Assembly: GCA_012837825.1 (NCBI GenBank)
Contig: DUQM01000066.1
Location: forward strand, 1-34,389
Source: Actinomycetota bacterium
Lineage (GTDB): Bacteria; Actinomycetota; Humimicrobiia; Humimicrobiales; Humimicrobiaceae
Direction of reading: 5' to 3'
DNA length: 34,389 nt
Both the position numbers and the translations under genes were made by a program. Of this stretch, positions 8,268-16,210 are shown one piece after another. The first letter of the stretch is position 1. Every line of letters begins with the position of its first letter. The notes below the pieces were generated by a model, which was not told where the DNA came from, did not search any database, and was given only the letters and a program-made list of their open reading frames with translations.

Positions 8268-9224
8268 ATGCTTGTCGATATGTCTTACGAAGAATTATTA
8301 AATTACTTACCCGCGCAGTACAAGGAAAAAGATTTTGAAGATTTCTGGATAAAAACTCTGGAAGATACAAACTCTGAACCTTTAAATGAGCAGATAGAGC
8401 GAATAGACTATGTAGTTGAGCAAATTGAAGCTTTCAAAGTATATTTTGACGGATTTTCAGCAGGCAGGATATGCGGCTACTACCTGCTCCCAAAAACAAA
8501 ACCACCCTTTCCGGTAATACTTTATTTTCACGGTTATGGGGATAACAAGCAGAAAATAAATTACTATCTTAAGTGGCTTTTAATGGGATATGCTGTTTTT
8601 GCAATAGATATAAGAGGGCAGAATGGGGAATCCTTTGATGGAAGAACATACCCTCCGCCATCGGCAATAGGCCTGATGACAAAAGGTGTTTTTTCCAAAT
8701 ACGATTATTATTACAGATTTGTATACATGGATTGCGTAAAAGCCATAAATTTTCTGGAAAAAAGAAATGAAATAGATATAAAAAGACTATGTCTTACAGG
8801 TTTAAGCCAGGGAGGGGGACTTTCACTGGCGACAGCTGCGCTTGACAGCAGGCCAAAACTCGTAATTGCGGAAGTCCCTTATTTATGTCATTACAGAAGG
8901 GCAGTAGAATGGGCGGAAGAATTTCCCAATGTAACTTATTCGGAATTCAGGAGCATAATAAAAAAATATCCTGACAGGGAAAATGAGATGTACAGGACTC
9001 TTAGCTATTTTGATAATCTTAACCTTGCGGATCGTATTAAATCTTATACGATTGTATCTTGTGCAATGAATGATATGTGCACTCCTCCCTCAACAATATT
9101 TGCGGTTTATAATCAGATTAAAGCAAAAAAAGAGATGATAACCATGCCGTATTATGGTCATAGCTGGGAGACTTTTATAAACTTTGAGGAAAAAAGACTG
9201 GAAATTATAAAAAAATATCTCTGA
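8268..9224 (+). CDS. AXE1-family alpha/beta hydrolase (acetyl esterase / cephalosporin-C deacetylase type)
   Basis: The enzyme should remove acetyl groups from sugars, xylan fragments or similar esters. The 318-residue length is that of cytoplasmic AXE1 enzymes, and no signal peptide is present. HGYGDN (88-93) supplies the oxyanion-hole region. DIRGQNGES (114-122) is the family's RGQ motif. The nucleophile Ser180 lies in GLSQGGG. Asp269 (AMNDMCTPP) and His298 (YYGHSW) complete the triad. The ATG at 8268 follows a GGAGG site with a 5-base gap and is preferred to the ATG four codons later. It sits after the LCP terminator and ends 44 bases from a convergent ABC permease gene. The true substrate is unknown. 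Confidence 0.92.
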   Translation: MLVDMSYEELLNYLPAQYKEKDFEDFWIKTLEDTNSEPLNEQIERIDYVVEQIEAFKVYFDGFSAGRICGYYLLPKTKPPFPVILYFHGYGDNKQKINYYLKWLLMGYAVFAIDIRGQNGESFDGRTYPPPSAIGLMTKGVFSKYDYYYRFVYMDCVKAINFLEKRNEIDIKRLCLTGLSQGGGLSLATAALDSRPKLVIAEVPYLCHYRRAVEWAEEFPNVTYSEFRSIIKKYPDRENEMYRTLSYFDNLNLADRIKSYTIVSCAMNDMCTPPSTIFAVYNQIKAKKEMITMPYYGHSWETFINFEEKRLEIIKKYL

Positions 9225-9268
9225 CAGACAAGTTTATTTTCAAGGGAATTTTTATATAATTAATTGTT

Positions 9269-10054
9269 TTATTTGTACTTCCATTTTGTGAGAATATTTT
9301 CTCTGTCAAATACCCTGACTGTGATTTTTAATATCAGGGGGCAGACAGCAATAAATACAATGCAGGCTATAATAAGATAAATAATATTCATCAGGAAAAG
9401 TCCTGCAATCTGCATGCCTATTATTACGTAAATAGGAAGAATGACTGCAGAACCGATGCCCTGGGCTGACCTTAAGTCAGTTGTTTTTGACGAAACGATT
9501 ATGCTTATCATTATTATTATAAAGGAAATTGCCGGGCTTAGGACAAATGCCACTATGCACCACTCAGCATTAGGTAGTATCAGATAACCTAATTTCGGAT
9601 AAGAAAGTATATCCAATGTCGCTGACAACAATATAAAATTAAAAGTAGATATTACTATTGAAGGTATAAAAGAAGTCAGTGTTTTTCCCAGCAGCAGTTC
9701 TTTTGTCTTAATCGGAGTGGCAAGAAGAGGCTCAAGAGTCCTGCTTTCTTTTTCAAGAGTTATGGATGTGGGAGCAATAAGACTGGGTATCATTGCAGGC
9801 ACCAGAAGTAAAAAAATCAGAAGCTGTTTGCTCAGGAAAATTATCATTGCAGAAAACGGGTCATGACCAGGCAGTAATTTTGATAATTTTTCTGCTGAAT
9901 CAGGATCTGAAGTGATACCTGAGCTTCCTGTTGTTATCCCGATTGGCAGAATAATGCAAAATACAATACTAAGGATAATTGTCGGCGTCCATATGCTTTT
10001 ATTTTTAATTACTTCTTTTATTTCTTTTTTAAATATTATGAGAGCATTTCTCAT
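9269..10054 (-). CDS. ABC-2 type transporter permease
   Basis: This is the membrane half of an export-type ABC transporter; its ATPase lies 7 bases upstream on the same strand. The 261-residue protein has about six hydrophobic segments. One helix follows the basic N-terminus (FKKEIKEVIKNKSIW). A cytoplasmic stretch with EKESRTLEPLLATPIKTKELLLGK is the hallmark of NatB/CcmB-like ABC-2 permeases, in which an E..RTLE segment lies between helices. The loop between the first two helices is moderately long and holds SDPDSAEKLSKLLPG, likely outside the cell. The substrate could be Na+, a drug, a lipid or a peptide; sequence does not decide. Confidence 0.9.
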   Translation of the reverse strand: MRNALIIFKKEIKEVIKNKSIWTPTIILSIVFCIILPIGITTGSSGITSDPDSAEKLSKLLPGHDPFSAMIIFLSKQLLIFLLLVPAMIPSLIAPTSITLEKESRTLEPLLATPIKTKELLLGKTLTSFIPSIVISTFNFILLSATLDILSYPKLGYLILPNAEWCIVAFVLSPAISFIIIMISIIVSSKTTDLRSAQGIGSAVILPIYVIIGMQIAGLFLMNIIYLIIACIVFIAVCPLILKITVRVFDRENILTKWKYK

Positions 10055-10061
10055 TTGATAT

Positions 10062-10973
10062 CTATCCTTTAATCAGTTCCAGATATATTTCTTCAAGGCT
10101 TTCCTTCTTCTCATTGAAATATATTATTTCAGCACCATTGTTTACAAGTTCTCTTATGAGAAGAGGATTATTTTTTTCAAAATCTTCTATGTCAAGAACT
10201 ATTTCTTCATTTTCAATATGATAATTTATGCAGTTTTTATATTTTTTCAGAATGCCGGTTATCCTCTCATCAGATTTTTTTAACTTCAGAATAAAAGTCC
10301 TTATGTTTTTTAAATTTTGCAGCTCATTTAAGGATGCTGTTTTGATTATTCTGTTTTTTATTATGCAAACTGTATCGCAAAGAGTTTGTGCTTCTTCAAG
10401 ATTATGCGTACAGAGAAAAACCGTTGTTTTATTGCTTTTCAAATTTTCAATGAATTTTCTTACCATAAAGGCGCTTTCAGGATCAAGACCGGCAGTTGGT
10501 TCATCCAGAAACAATATTTTTGGTTCATGTACAAGAGCTCTTGATATTGCCAGCTTCTGTTTCATCCCTTTGGAAAAGGTGGCAACCATATCGTTTCTTC
10601 TTTCCCATAAATCAAACATTCTGAGAAATTTTTCGATGTTTGATCTTGTTTTCTGCTCTTCTGTTTTATAGAAACTGGCAAAATATCTGAGATTTTCAAA
10701 AGCTGATAATTTCTCATACATTCCCGGTGATTCAGTAAGAATGCCGATTATTTCCCGTATTTTCTCGGCATCAGCTAATGAATCCATTCCATCAATCTCA
10801 ATAGTTCCGGAAGAGGGCCTGATAAGAGTAGCAAGCATCCTGATCGTCGTAGTTTTTCCTGCTCCGTTGGGTCCCAGGAATCCAAAAATTTCACCGCCCG
10901 CTATATTAAAAGAGATATTGTCTACAGCAGTTACTTTTTCAAATTTTTTTACTAATTCCCTGACTTTAATCAT
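10062..10973 (-). CDS. ABC transporter ATP-binding protein (NatA/CcmA-like)
   Basis: This is the motor subunit of the exporter whose permease follows 7 bases downstream. Walker A is GPNGAGKT (34-41), the signature is FSKGMKQK (133-140), Walker B is ILFLDEP (about 153-159), and the switch His is His190 (CTHNLEEA). The FSKGM signature replacing LSGGQ is typical of the drug/Na+ exporter subfamily. After the nucleotide-binding domain, residues 215-303 form the usual C-terminal regulatory tail of this group. A modest AAGG site precedes the ATG. The upstream intergenic region is shared with the divergent HD gene. Confidence 0.94.
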   Translation of the reverse strand: MIKVRELVKKFEKVTAVDNISFNIAGGEIFGFLGPNGAGKTTTIRMLATLIRPSSGTIEIDGMDSLADAEKIREIIGILTESPGMYEKLSAFENLRYFASFYKTEEQKTRSNIEKFLRMFDLWERRNDMVATFSKGMKQKLAISRALVHEPKILFLDEPTAGLDPESAFMVRKFIENLKSNKTTVFLCTHNLEEAQTLCDTVCIIKNRIIKTASLNELQNLKNIRTFILKLKKSDERITGILKKYKNCINYHIENEEIVLDIEDFEKNNPLLIRELVNNGAEIIYFNEKKESLEEIYLELIKG

Positions 10974-11133
10974 TTAAAACCTTGCTGATGATATTTAAAT
11001 GTAAGCGATATCTTATGAATATAATATATTACTAGGGAACATAAAAAACAATTTGATTAAAGAGATAAAATATATTTAAAATTAGTAATCAGTAGTATTT
11101 CATTTTTATAATATCAGGAATCCGGGAGACATA

Positions 11134-11721
11134 ATGGACAGAAATCTGGCTTTTGATCTTTTAAAAAGAAAAGTTAAAAATAAAAATTTAATCAAACACA
11201 GTCTGGCAGTAGAAGCAATAATGAAAGAAATTGCCGGCGATCTTAACGTAAAAGGTTTTTCCATTAAAGGAAAAGAGGGAAGGTTTGATGAAGATGTCTG
11301 GGCGATAACGGGTCTTCTTCATGATATTGACTATGAAGAAACTGCAGATGATCCTCTTAATCACTCACTTGTAAGCGCAGAAATCTTAAAAGAAGAAGGA
11401 TATGATGATGAAATAATATACTCAATAAAAGCGCATAATGATGTTCACGGTATTCCTTTGAAAAGTGAAATGGATATAGCCTTATTTTCCTGTGATCCTG
11501 TCTCCGGACTGATCGTGGCATCAGCGCTGATAAAACCTGAAAAAAGTCTTTTTGCCATAGATGCTGAGTTTGTTATGAACAGGTATAAGGAAAAATCTTT
11601 TGCAAAAGGAGCTAATAGAAACGCGATGCTCTCATCGGAAAAGCTCGGATACAGTCTTCAGGAATTCTTTGAAATATCCTTAAAAGGGATGCTTAAAATC
11701 AGCAGGGAACTTGGTCTTTAA
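11134..11721 (+). CDS. HD-domain phosphohydrolase-like protein
   Basis: HD-domain enzymes are metal-dependent phosphohydrolases, often acting on nucleotides. Here the metal ligands are visible: His22 (IKHSLAV), His63-Asp64 (LLHDIDYE), and Asp121 (SCDPVSG), with His77 and His101 nearby. The 195-residue protein has the DIDYEETADDPLNHS pattern found in a widespread single-domain HDIG subgroup with no assigned substrate. It has a GGGAG site before the ATG. It stands alone: divergent from the ABC exporter, and followed by a degraded permease gene. No partner suggests its role. Confidence 0.85.
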   Translation: MDRNLAFDLLKRKVKNKNLIKHSLAVEAIMKEIAGDLNVKGFSIKGKEGRFDEDVWAITGLLHDIDYEETADDPLNHSLVSAEILKEEGYDDEIIYSIKAHNDVHGIPLKSEMDIALFSCDPVSGLIVASALIKPEKSLFAIDAEFVMNRYKEKSFAKGANRNAMLSSEKLGYSLQEFFEISLKGMLKISRELGL

Positions 11722-11770
11722 GCACAAATAATGTATAGCAATTTTTAAAAAGACTTTCTTGACATCATTA

Positions 11771-12382
11771 ATGCTTTTTATTACATTAATTTATTGAAGA
11801 TACTTTCTGAGCGTTATGCAGCAAATCTTGATCCTTGGTATTCTTACAATGTGCATGTCATTGCTTATGATATCAGGAGATCTTGATATTTCTATAGGAA
11901 ACATGACAGGACTTATTGCTATTATTTTCGCAAGAATGTTACTGGCAGGTGTAAGCATCTTTGCAGGCGTTATTACGACTCTTGTGCTTGGCTTGTTCCC
12001 TGGGTTTATAAACGGAGTCATAATTGCAAAAAGCAAGGTAACTTCACTTATTATTTTTCCGGGTATGAGTTATGTTTTTCCGGGCATTGCTTTGACAGTC
12101 GGTGAAGGAAGACCTCGGGCAATAACCGGAAAATTCAGTTTTCTTGGAGAAGCCAAGATGGGCGAAGCGGTTTCGGTTCCAATAGTTATATTCTTTACAA
12201 TATCTCTTTTTGCCTTTTTGCTAAGAAAATATACTGAATACAGAAGACGATTTAATGCTATTGGTATAAATTCTTATGTGTAGATGCTGTAATGAGTACA
12301 ATTATTGTTGCAGTTACGTAATAATAAGTCAGCCAGGTGTCGGCAGACTAAGAAGATAGAAGCACCTGTAAGGACTGTTTAA
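11771..12382 (+). pseudogene. degraded RbsC-type sugar ABC transporter permease
   Basis: A normal BPD_transp_2 permease of the ribose/xylose/inositol type has about 310-330 residues; this one keeps about half. The reading frame has the hallmark SGDLDISIGNMTGL (usually GGIDLSVGS), then GFINGVIIAK and LTVGEGRPRAI, and ends abruptly at RFNAIGINSYV with a stop at 12281-12283. Homology also extends upstream of the ATG at 11816 (RYFLSVMQQIL matches the usual RNLLNVLQQ segment), so the 5' end is eroded. Directly after the stop, another frame reads DAVMSTIIVAVT, like the last helix of these permeases, and a third frame reads a basic tail (12317-12382). I infer an internal deletion of roughly 100 codons plus frameshifts. 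No ATPase or binding protein gene is present. Confidence 0.75.
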
Positions 12383-12417
12383 AAAATTATAAAAGTTTTT
12401 GATGAAAGGCTACTTAT

Positions 12418-13119
12418 ATGAAAGTACTTGCAATTGGAGCTCATCCTGATGATATTGAACTAATATGTGCCGGAACTATGGCAAAATTTAAAAATCAGGG
12501 AGCTGAAATATTTCTTTGCCATGTCTGTGACGGCAATAAAGGCAGTAAAGTATATAAATCTGATGAGCTTGCAAAAATCAGAAGAAATGAAGCAATTGAA
12601 TCCGCAAAACTTATTGGAGCTACTTCTATCTGGGCAGGAATTTCAGATGGGGAAGTAGTCCTTGACCTGGATTCAAGAAAAAAAATAGTGGAAGTGATAA
12701 GACAGACAGCGCCTGATCTGATTATAACTCACAGTCCCAATGATTATCATGCGGACCATATTAATACAAGCCGGCTTGTATTTGAAGCTACTTATCTTGC
12801 AGGACTGGTATTGTGGGATTCGGAGTATCCTGCACCGGATAATTTGCCATATCTTTACTATATGGATACAATAGCCGGAGTGAATTTTATGCCTGACGAG
12901 TATGTCGATATCTCCGATACCATAGAAATAAAAATAGAGATGATGATGAAAATGCAGTCCCAGCTCGGCTGGTTAAAGGAAATGCATAATAGTGATTCAG
13001 GTGAGTTTATAAGAACAGTTGCAAGATTCAGGGGATTTCAGGCAGGGGTTGATTATGCCGAAGCTTTTGTACAGCAGAAAATGTATCCTCAGGGACTGAC
13101 GAAAAGAATATTGCCTTAA
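12418..13119 (+). CDS. PIG-L/LmbE family deacetylase
   Basis: These zinc enzymes remove N-acetyl groups from sugars such as GlcNAc derivatives (GlcNAc-PI, GlcNAc-inositol, bacillithiol or mycothiol intermediates, chito-sugars). The zinc site is clear: AHPDD (His9, Asp11, Asp12) and SPNDYHADH (His111, Asp113, His114). The 233-residue length is normal for bacterial cytoplasmic members. It opens the intact part of the sugar locus and sits between a broken sugar permease and a TIM-barrel isomerase. De-N-acetylation of an imported amino sugar is therefore the most likely job (inference). Confidence 0.92.
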   Translation: MKVLAIGAHPDDIELICAGTMAKFKNQGAEIFLCHVCDGNKGSKVYKSDELAKIRRNEAIESAKLIGATSIWAGISDGEVVLDLDSRKKIVEVIRQTAPDLIITHSPNDYHADHINTSRLVFEATYLAGLVLWDSEYPAPDNLPYLYYMDTIAGVNFMPDEYVDISDTIEIKIEMMMKMQSQLGWLKEMHNSDSGEFIRTVARFRGFQAGVDYAEAFVQQKMYPQGLTKRILP

Positions 13120-13240
13120 CAAAAAATCTGATATTTTTTTATTTTAATTTTATTTGAGAAATCTTGCCGGATTTTATTTTTACTTTTTATATTTATAAAA
13201 TAAAGAAGAAGAAATGAAGAAGGAAAAGAAGGGAGAAGAA

Positions 13241-14047
13241 ATGAAGAAGAATATTGGGGTTGTAACATCAACGTATCCGAATTTCAATGGCAGTGAGGCA
13301 ATTGAAGGGATTTCAAAAGCTGGTTTTAAATATATTGAACTGGCTTCAGCACCTGCATATTTTGAGCATGTCCCTAGACCGGAAAATGGCGTAACCAAAG
13401 AGATAGTGGATGGAGTATTAAAAGAATGTGCAGATCATGGACTTATACTGCAATGTATTGCCGGGCATACGAGAATGATCCAGGAAAATACTGTAAAAAA
13501 CTTTATGAAAGTTCTTGATTTTGCAAATCTTGCCGGAGTTAATTTTGTTACAACAGATGCCGGAGAGGTAAAAGGAAAGGAAGATGAAAAAAAATTCTAT
13601 TCCGACATTAAGGAAATTGCCGATTATGCAAAAGATAAAAACATAACAGTATGCCTGGAAATGCATGGAAACTGGTGCAATAATGGCAAGGTAGGTTCAG
13701 AAATCATCAAAACCATAAACCATCCGAATGTAAAATTAAATTATGATACTTCCAATGTAATAATGTACGGCAATGCAAGACCGGAGGAAGATCTGCAGTA
13801 TGCGCTTCCTTACATGGGATTTGTTCATTTGAAAGAAAGCGGAAATGGTAAATTCGGGGAATGGAATTTCCCGGCACTTGGAGAAGGTGTGCTGGATTTT
13901 GACAAGATATTTGAAATGCTTAAACAATTTGACGGACCTGGAAGTGTAGAGATCGAATTTGACGGAGTTGAACGTTCACTTGATGAAATAAACGAAGCCG
14001 TAAGGAAATCATATGTTTTCCTTAAGAACAAGGGAATAGTTGAATAA
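13241..14047 (+). CDS. sugar phosphate isomerase/epimerase-like TIM barrel protein
   Basis: This protein belongs to the xylose-isomerase-like/AP-endonuclease-2 superfamily, whose members isomerise, epimerise or dehydrate sugars and inositol derivatives with a divalent metal. Likely metal ligands are Glu140 (CLEMHGN), Asp169 (NYDTSN), His196 (HLKES) and Glu239 (EIEFDG). The ATG at 13241 is chosen because GGGAG lies 5 bases upstream; an in-frame ATG at 13214 would add nine Lys/Glu-rich residues not expected in the fold. It works beside a Gfo/Idh dehydrogenase, a common pair in catabolism of keto-sugars and inositols. Confidence 0.88.
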   Translation: MKKNIGVVTSTYPNFNGSEAIEGISKAGFKYIELASAPAYFEHVPRPENGVTKEIVDGVLKECADHGLILQCIAGHTRMIQENTVKNFMKVLDFANLAGVNFVTTDAGEVKGKEDEKKFYSDIKEIADYAKDKNITVCLEMHGNWCNNGKVGSEIIKTINHPNVKLNYDTSNVIMYGNARPEEDLQYALPYMGFVHLKESGNGKFGEWNFPALGEGVLDFDKIFEMLKQFDGPGSVEIEFDGVERSLDEINEAVRKSYVFLKNKGIVE

Positions 14048-14107
14048 TATATGCCTTTAGGCGTGTTTGTATTTTAATTAAATTTCAAACAAAAATGGAG
14101 GCCTTAA

Positions 14108-15124
14108 GTGATAAAAGTTGCTCTTATAGGCATTGGCTACATTGGAAATGCGCATCTGAGCGCTTTAAAGCAGATAGGCAATGCCCAGCTGACTGCAATA
14201 GTCGATTATCATGAGGAAAATGGCAGAAAAGCTGCACAGGAAAATAATGCAAAGTATTTCAAAAATATAGACGATCTTTTAAAGAATGCAGATATAGATT
14301 GTGTGGACATATGCGTACCGACTTTTGCGCATGCTGAACTTGCAATCAAAGCTGCAAATGCCGGGAAGCATATATTATGTGAAAAACCACTTGCCTTATC
14401 TTTAAATGATGCTGATGATATGATAAATGCTGCAAAGCAGAATAATGTAAAAGCCATGACAGGTCATGTGTTAAGATTCTGGCCGGAGTATGTAAAAATA
14501 AAAGAGATTATAGACAGCAGGTATCTGGGCAGACCACTGAATGCATTTTGTGAAAGGCTTGCCGTTACCCCGGACTGGCAGGTAGGCGCCTGGGATAAAA
14601 GTGAAAAATTCAGCGGCGGAGCTGCGATAGATCTGCATATACATGATCTTGATCTCCTGATATGGCTGTTCGGAAAACCGGAGATAGTCAAGGCAAACGG
14701 CATACTTACACCGGAAAATCCAAAGGAAGGCGGTTTTTCCCATATATTTACTTCTGCTCAGTTTAGAAATGGTGAAGCAGGTTTTGCAGAAGGCGGCTGG
14801 TCTTTTAAAGGTTCTTTTCCTTTTACAATGGTTGTAAGAGTATTATGTGAAAAGGGCACAATTGAATGGGTTTTCAGGGCAGGAAAAAATATAGAAGAAA
14901 GAAGCCAGGCTGCCAATATAAAGATATATTCCAATGATGGCTCAACTGAAACCATAGAAGTAAAACAGGAAGATCCGTTTTTCAGGGAATTATCTTACTT
15001 TTTTGACTGCATAGAAAATGACAGACAGATCCGGAAAGCGACATTTGAAGACGGAAAAGCGTCCCTGGAATTTGCACTTGCAGCTATAAAATCAGCCAGA
15101 GAGCAGATTGTAGTAAAACTATAG
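14108..15124 (+). CDS. Gfo/Idh/MocA family NAD(P)-dependent oxidoreductase
   Basis: The enzyme should oxidise or reduce a sugar, amino sugar or inositol with NAD(P). The N-terminal Rossmann fold has GIGYIG (8-13), and the family's EKP motif is at 92-94 (CEKPLALS). The catalytic Asp/His region is AIDLHIHDLDLL (about 173-184), with Asp175 and His179. The 338-residue length is standard. The start is GTG, with GGAGG six bases upstream (14097-14101). It follows the TIM-barrel gene by 60 bases and precedes the NagB-like gene, all in one direction, so one transcript is likely. Confidence 0.93.
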   Translation: MIKVALIGIGYIGNAHLSALKQIGNAQLTAIVDYHEENGRKAAQENNAKYFKNIDDLLKNADIDCVDICVPTFAHAELAIKAANAGKHILCEKPLALSLNDADDMINAAKQNNVKAMTGHVLRFWPEYVKIKEIIDSRYLGRPLNAFCERLAVTPDWQVGAWDKSEKFSGGAAIDLHIHDLDLLIWLFGKPEIVKANGILTPENPKEGGFSHIFTSAQFRNGEAGFAEGGWSFKGSFPFTMVVRVLCEKGTIEWVFRAGKNIEERSQAANIKIYSNDGSTETIEVKQEDPFFRELSYFFDCIENDRQIRKATFEDGKASLEFALAAIKSAREQIVVKL

Positions 15125-15216
15125 AGTTTACCAATTGAACTGATTACTTCGACAAAAAATAAAAATGATAAATATTTAAAACAAAAAATATAAATTATTG
15201 AACTTGGAGAAATGAC

Positions 15217-16131
15217 ATGGGAAATTTCAAAGGCATTATGACTCACCAGACATTAAGCGATCAGGATTTTACAAAACTTATGGCCATGCCTATTGAGGAA
15301 TTAAAAGAATGGAGTAATGTCGGAGTAAGGATTGTTGATAATGCACAAATACTTTACCAGGAAATGGCAAGATCGATCGCAGATGTTATTATTGCAAATA
15401 ATAAAGAAAATAAAAAAACAAAACTAATTCTTCCGGTAGGTCCAACACCGCAATATGATATTTTAAAACAGATAATAAATTCAGAAAAAATTAATCTTGA
15501 GAATCTGTGGGTATTTTTTATGGATGAATATCTTGACTGGGAATGCAGAGCTGTGCCGGAATCTCATCCGATGAGTTTTGAGGGATATATGAAAAAGAAT
15601 TTATTTGACCTCATAGACGGATCGCTCGGACTAAAAAGGGAGCAGATTATATTTCCGGATCCTGCCGACTTGGACTATATCGACAAAAAAATTGAAGAAC
15701 TCGGTGGTGTAGATGTTTGTTATGGTGGTCTGGGATATCATGGGCACATAGCCTTTAATGAGCCTTATGATACTTATTACAGAAGAATGACAATAGAAAA
15801 ATTTCTGGCATCAAAAACAAGAATAATAGATCTTAATTCAGATACTTTTGTAATAAACAGTCTTTGCGGAATAGGAGGCAATTGCTACGATCTTCCTCCT
15901 AAAGCAGTTACATTGGGAATGAAACCTATTATTGAAGCAAAAAGGATTGAAATATACTGTGATGGCGGAGATCTGAACTGGCAGCTTGCCAGCCTCAGGC
16001 TTGCGCTTATGCACCCTCCTACACTTGATCGTCCCGGCACTCTTTTACAGCTTCACCCTGATCCAAAAGAAAATGTTTTATTTGTTGCAGACAGACTTAC
16101 CGCAAGACCGGTTATGGTTGCTCCAAAATAA
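15217..16131 (+). CDS. divergent glucosamine-6-phosphate deaminase (NagB)-like protein
   Basis: The fold is that of NagB, which converts GlcN6P to fructose-6-phosphate and ammonia. Recognisable parts are MDEYLDW (Asp103, equivalent to catalytic Asp72), GHIAFNEP (His177 and Glu182, equivalent to His143 and Glu148) and LQLHPD near the end. Aligned by eye with E. coli NagB, three functional residues differ. Catalytic Asp141 is His175 (GLGYHGHIAFNEP). The phosphate-binding Arg172 is Leu216 (DTFVINSLCG), and Lys208 is Leu253 (GGDLNWQL). The TGGTP phosphate loop reads VGPTP. At 304 residues it is also longer than the usual 240-270. It probably does aldose-ketose or deamination chemistry on a non-phosphorylated or differently phosphorylated substrate. 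Confidence 0.85.
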   Translation: MGNFKGIMTHQTLSDQDFTKLMAMPIEELKEWSNVGVRIVDNAQILYQEMARSIADVIIANNKENKKTKLILPVGPTPQYDILKQIINSEKINLENLWVFFMDEYLDWECRAVPESHPMSFEGYMKKNLFDLIDGSLGLKREQIIFPDPADLDYIDKKIEELGGVDVCYGGLGYHGHIAFNEPYDTYYRRMTIEKFLASKTRIIDLNSDTFVINSLCGIGGNCYDLPPKAVTLGMKPIIEAKRIEIYCDGGDLNWQLASLRLALMHPPTLDRPGTLLQLHPDPKENVLFVADRLTARPVMVAPK

Positions 16132-16155
16132 ATATTTAATAAATTTGTAAAAATT

Positions 16156-16190
16156 ATTCCATACAGGATTATAAAAATCCTGTATGGAAT
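16156..16190. repeat. perfect 15-bp inverted repeat with 5-base loop
   Basis: ATTCCATACAGGATT (16156-16170) and its exact complement (16176-16190) flank the loop ATAAA. It lies 24 bases after the NagB-like stop. No T run follows on the plus strand, so it is a poor terminator. It could stabilise or process the mRNA between the two genes. It covers the in-frame ATG at 16184, which argues against that start. Confidence 0.85.
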
Positions 16191-16210
16191 ATGGAAATGC
16201 GGAAGTAGTT

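Noticed and set aside
10228-10671. 147-residue plus-strand frame opposite the ABC ATPase
   Set aside because: The minus strand carries all ABC motifs across this span; the plus reading has no domain or start signal.
16156-16190. Hairpin as an intrinsic terminator of the NagB-like gene
   Set aside because: No T run follows on the plus strand, and the sugar locus continues 20 bases later in the same direction.
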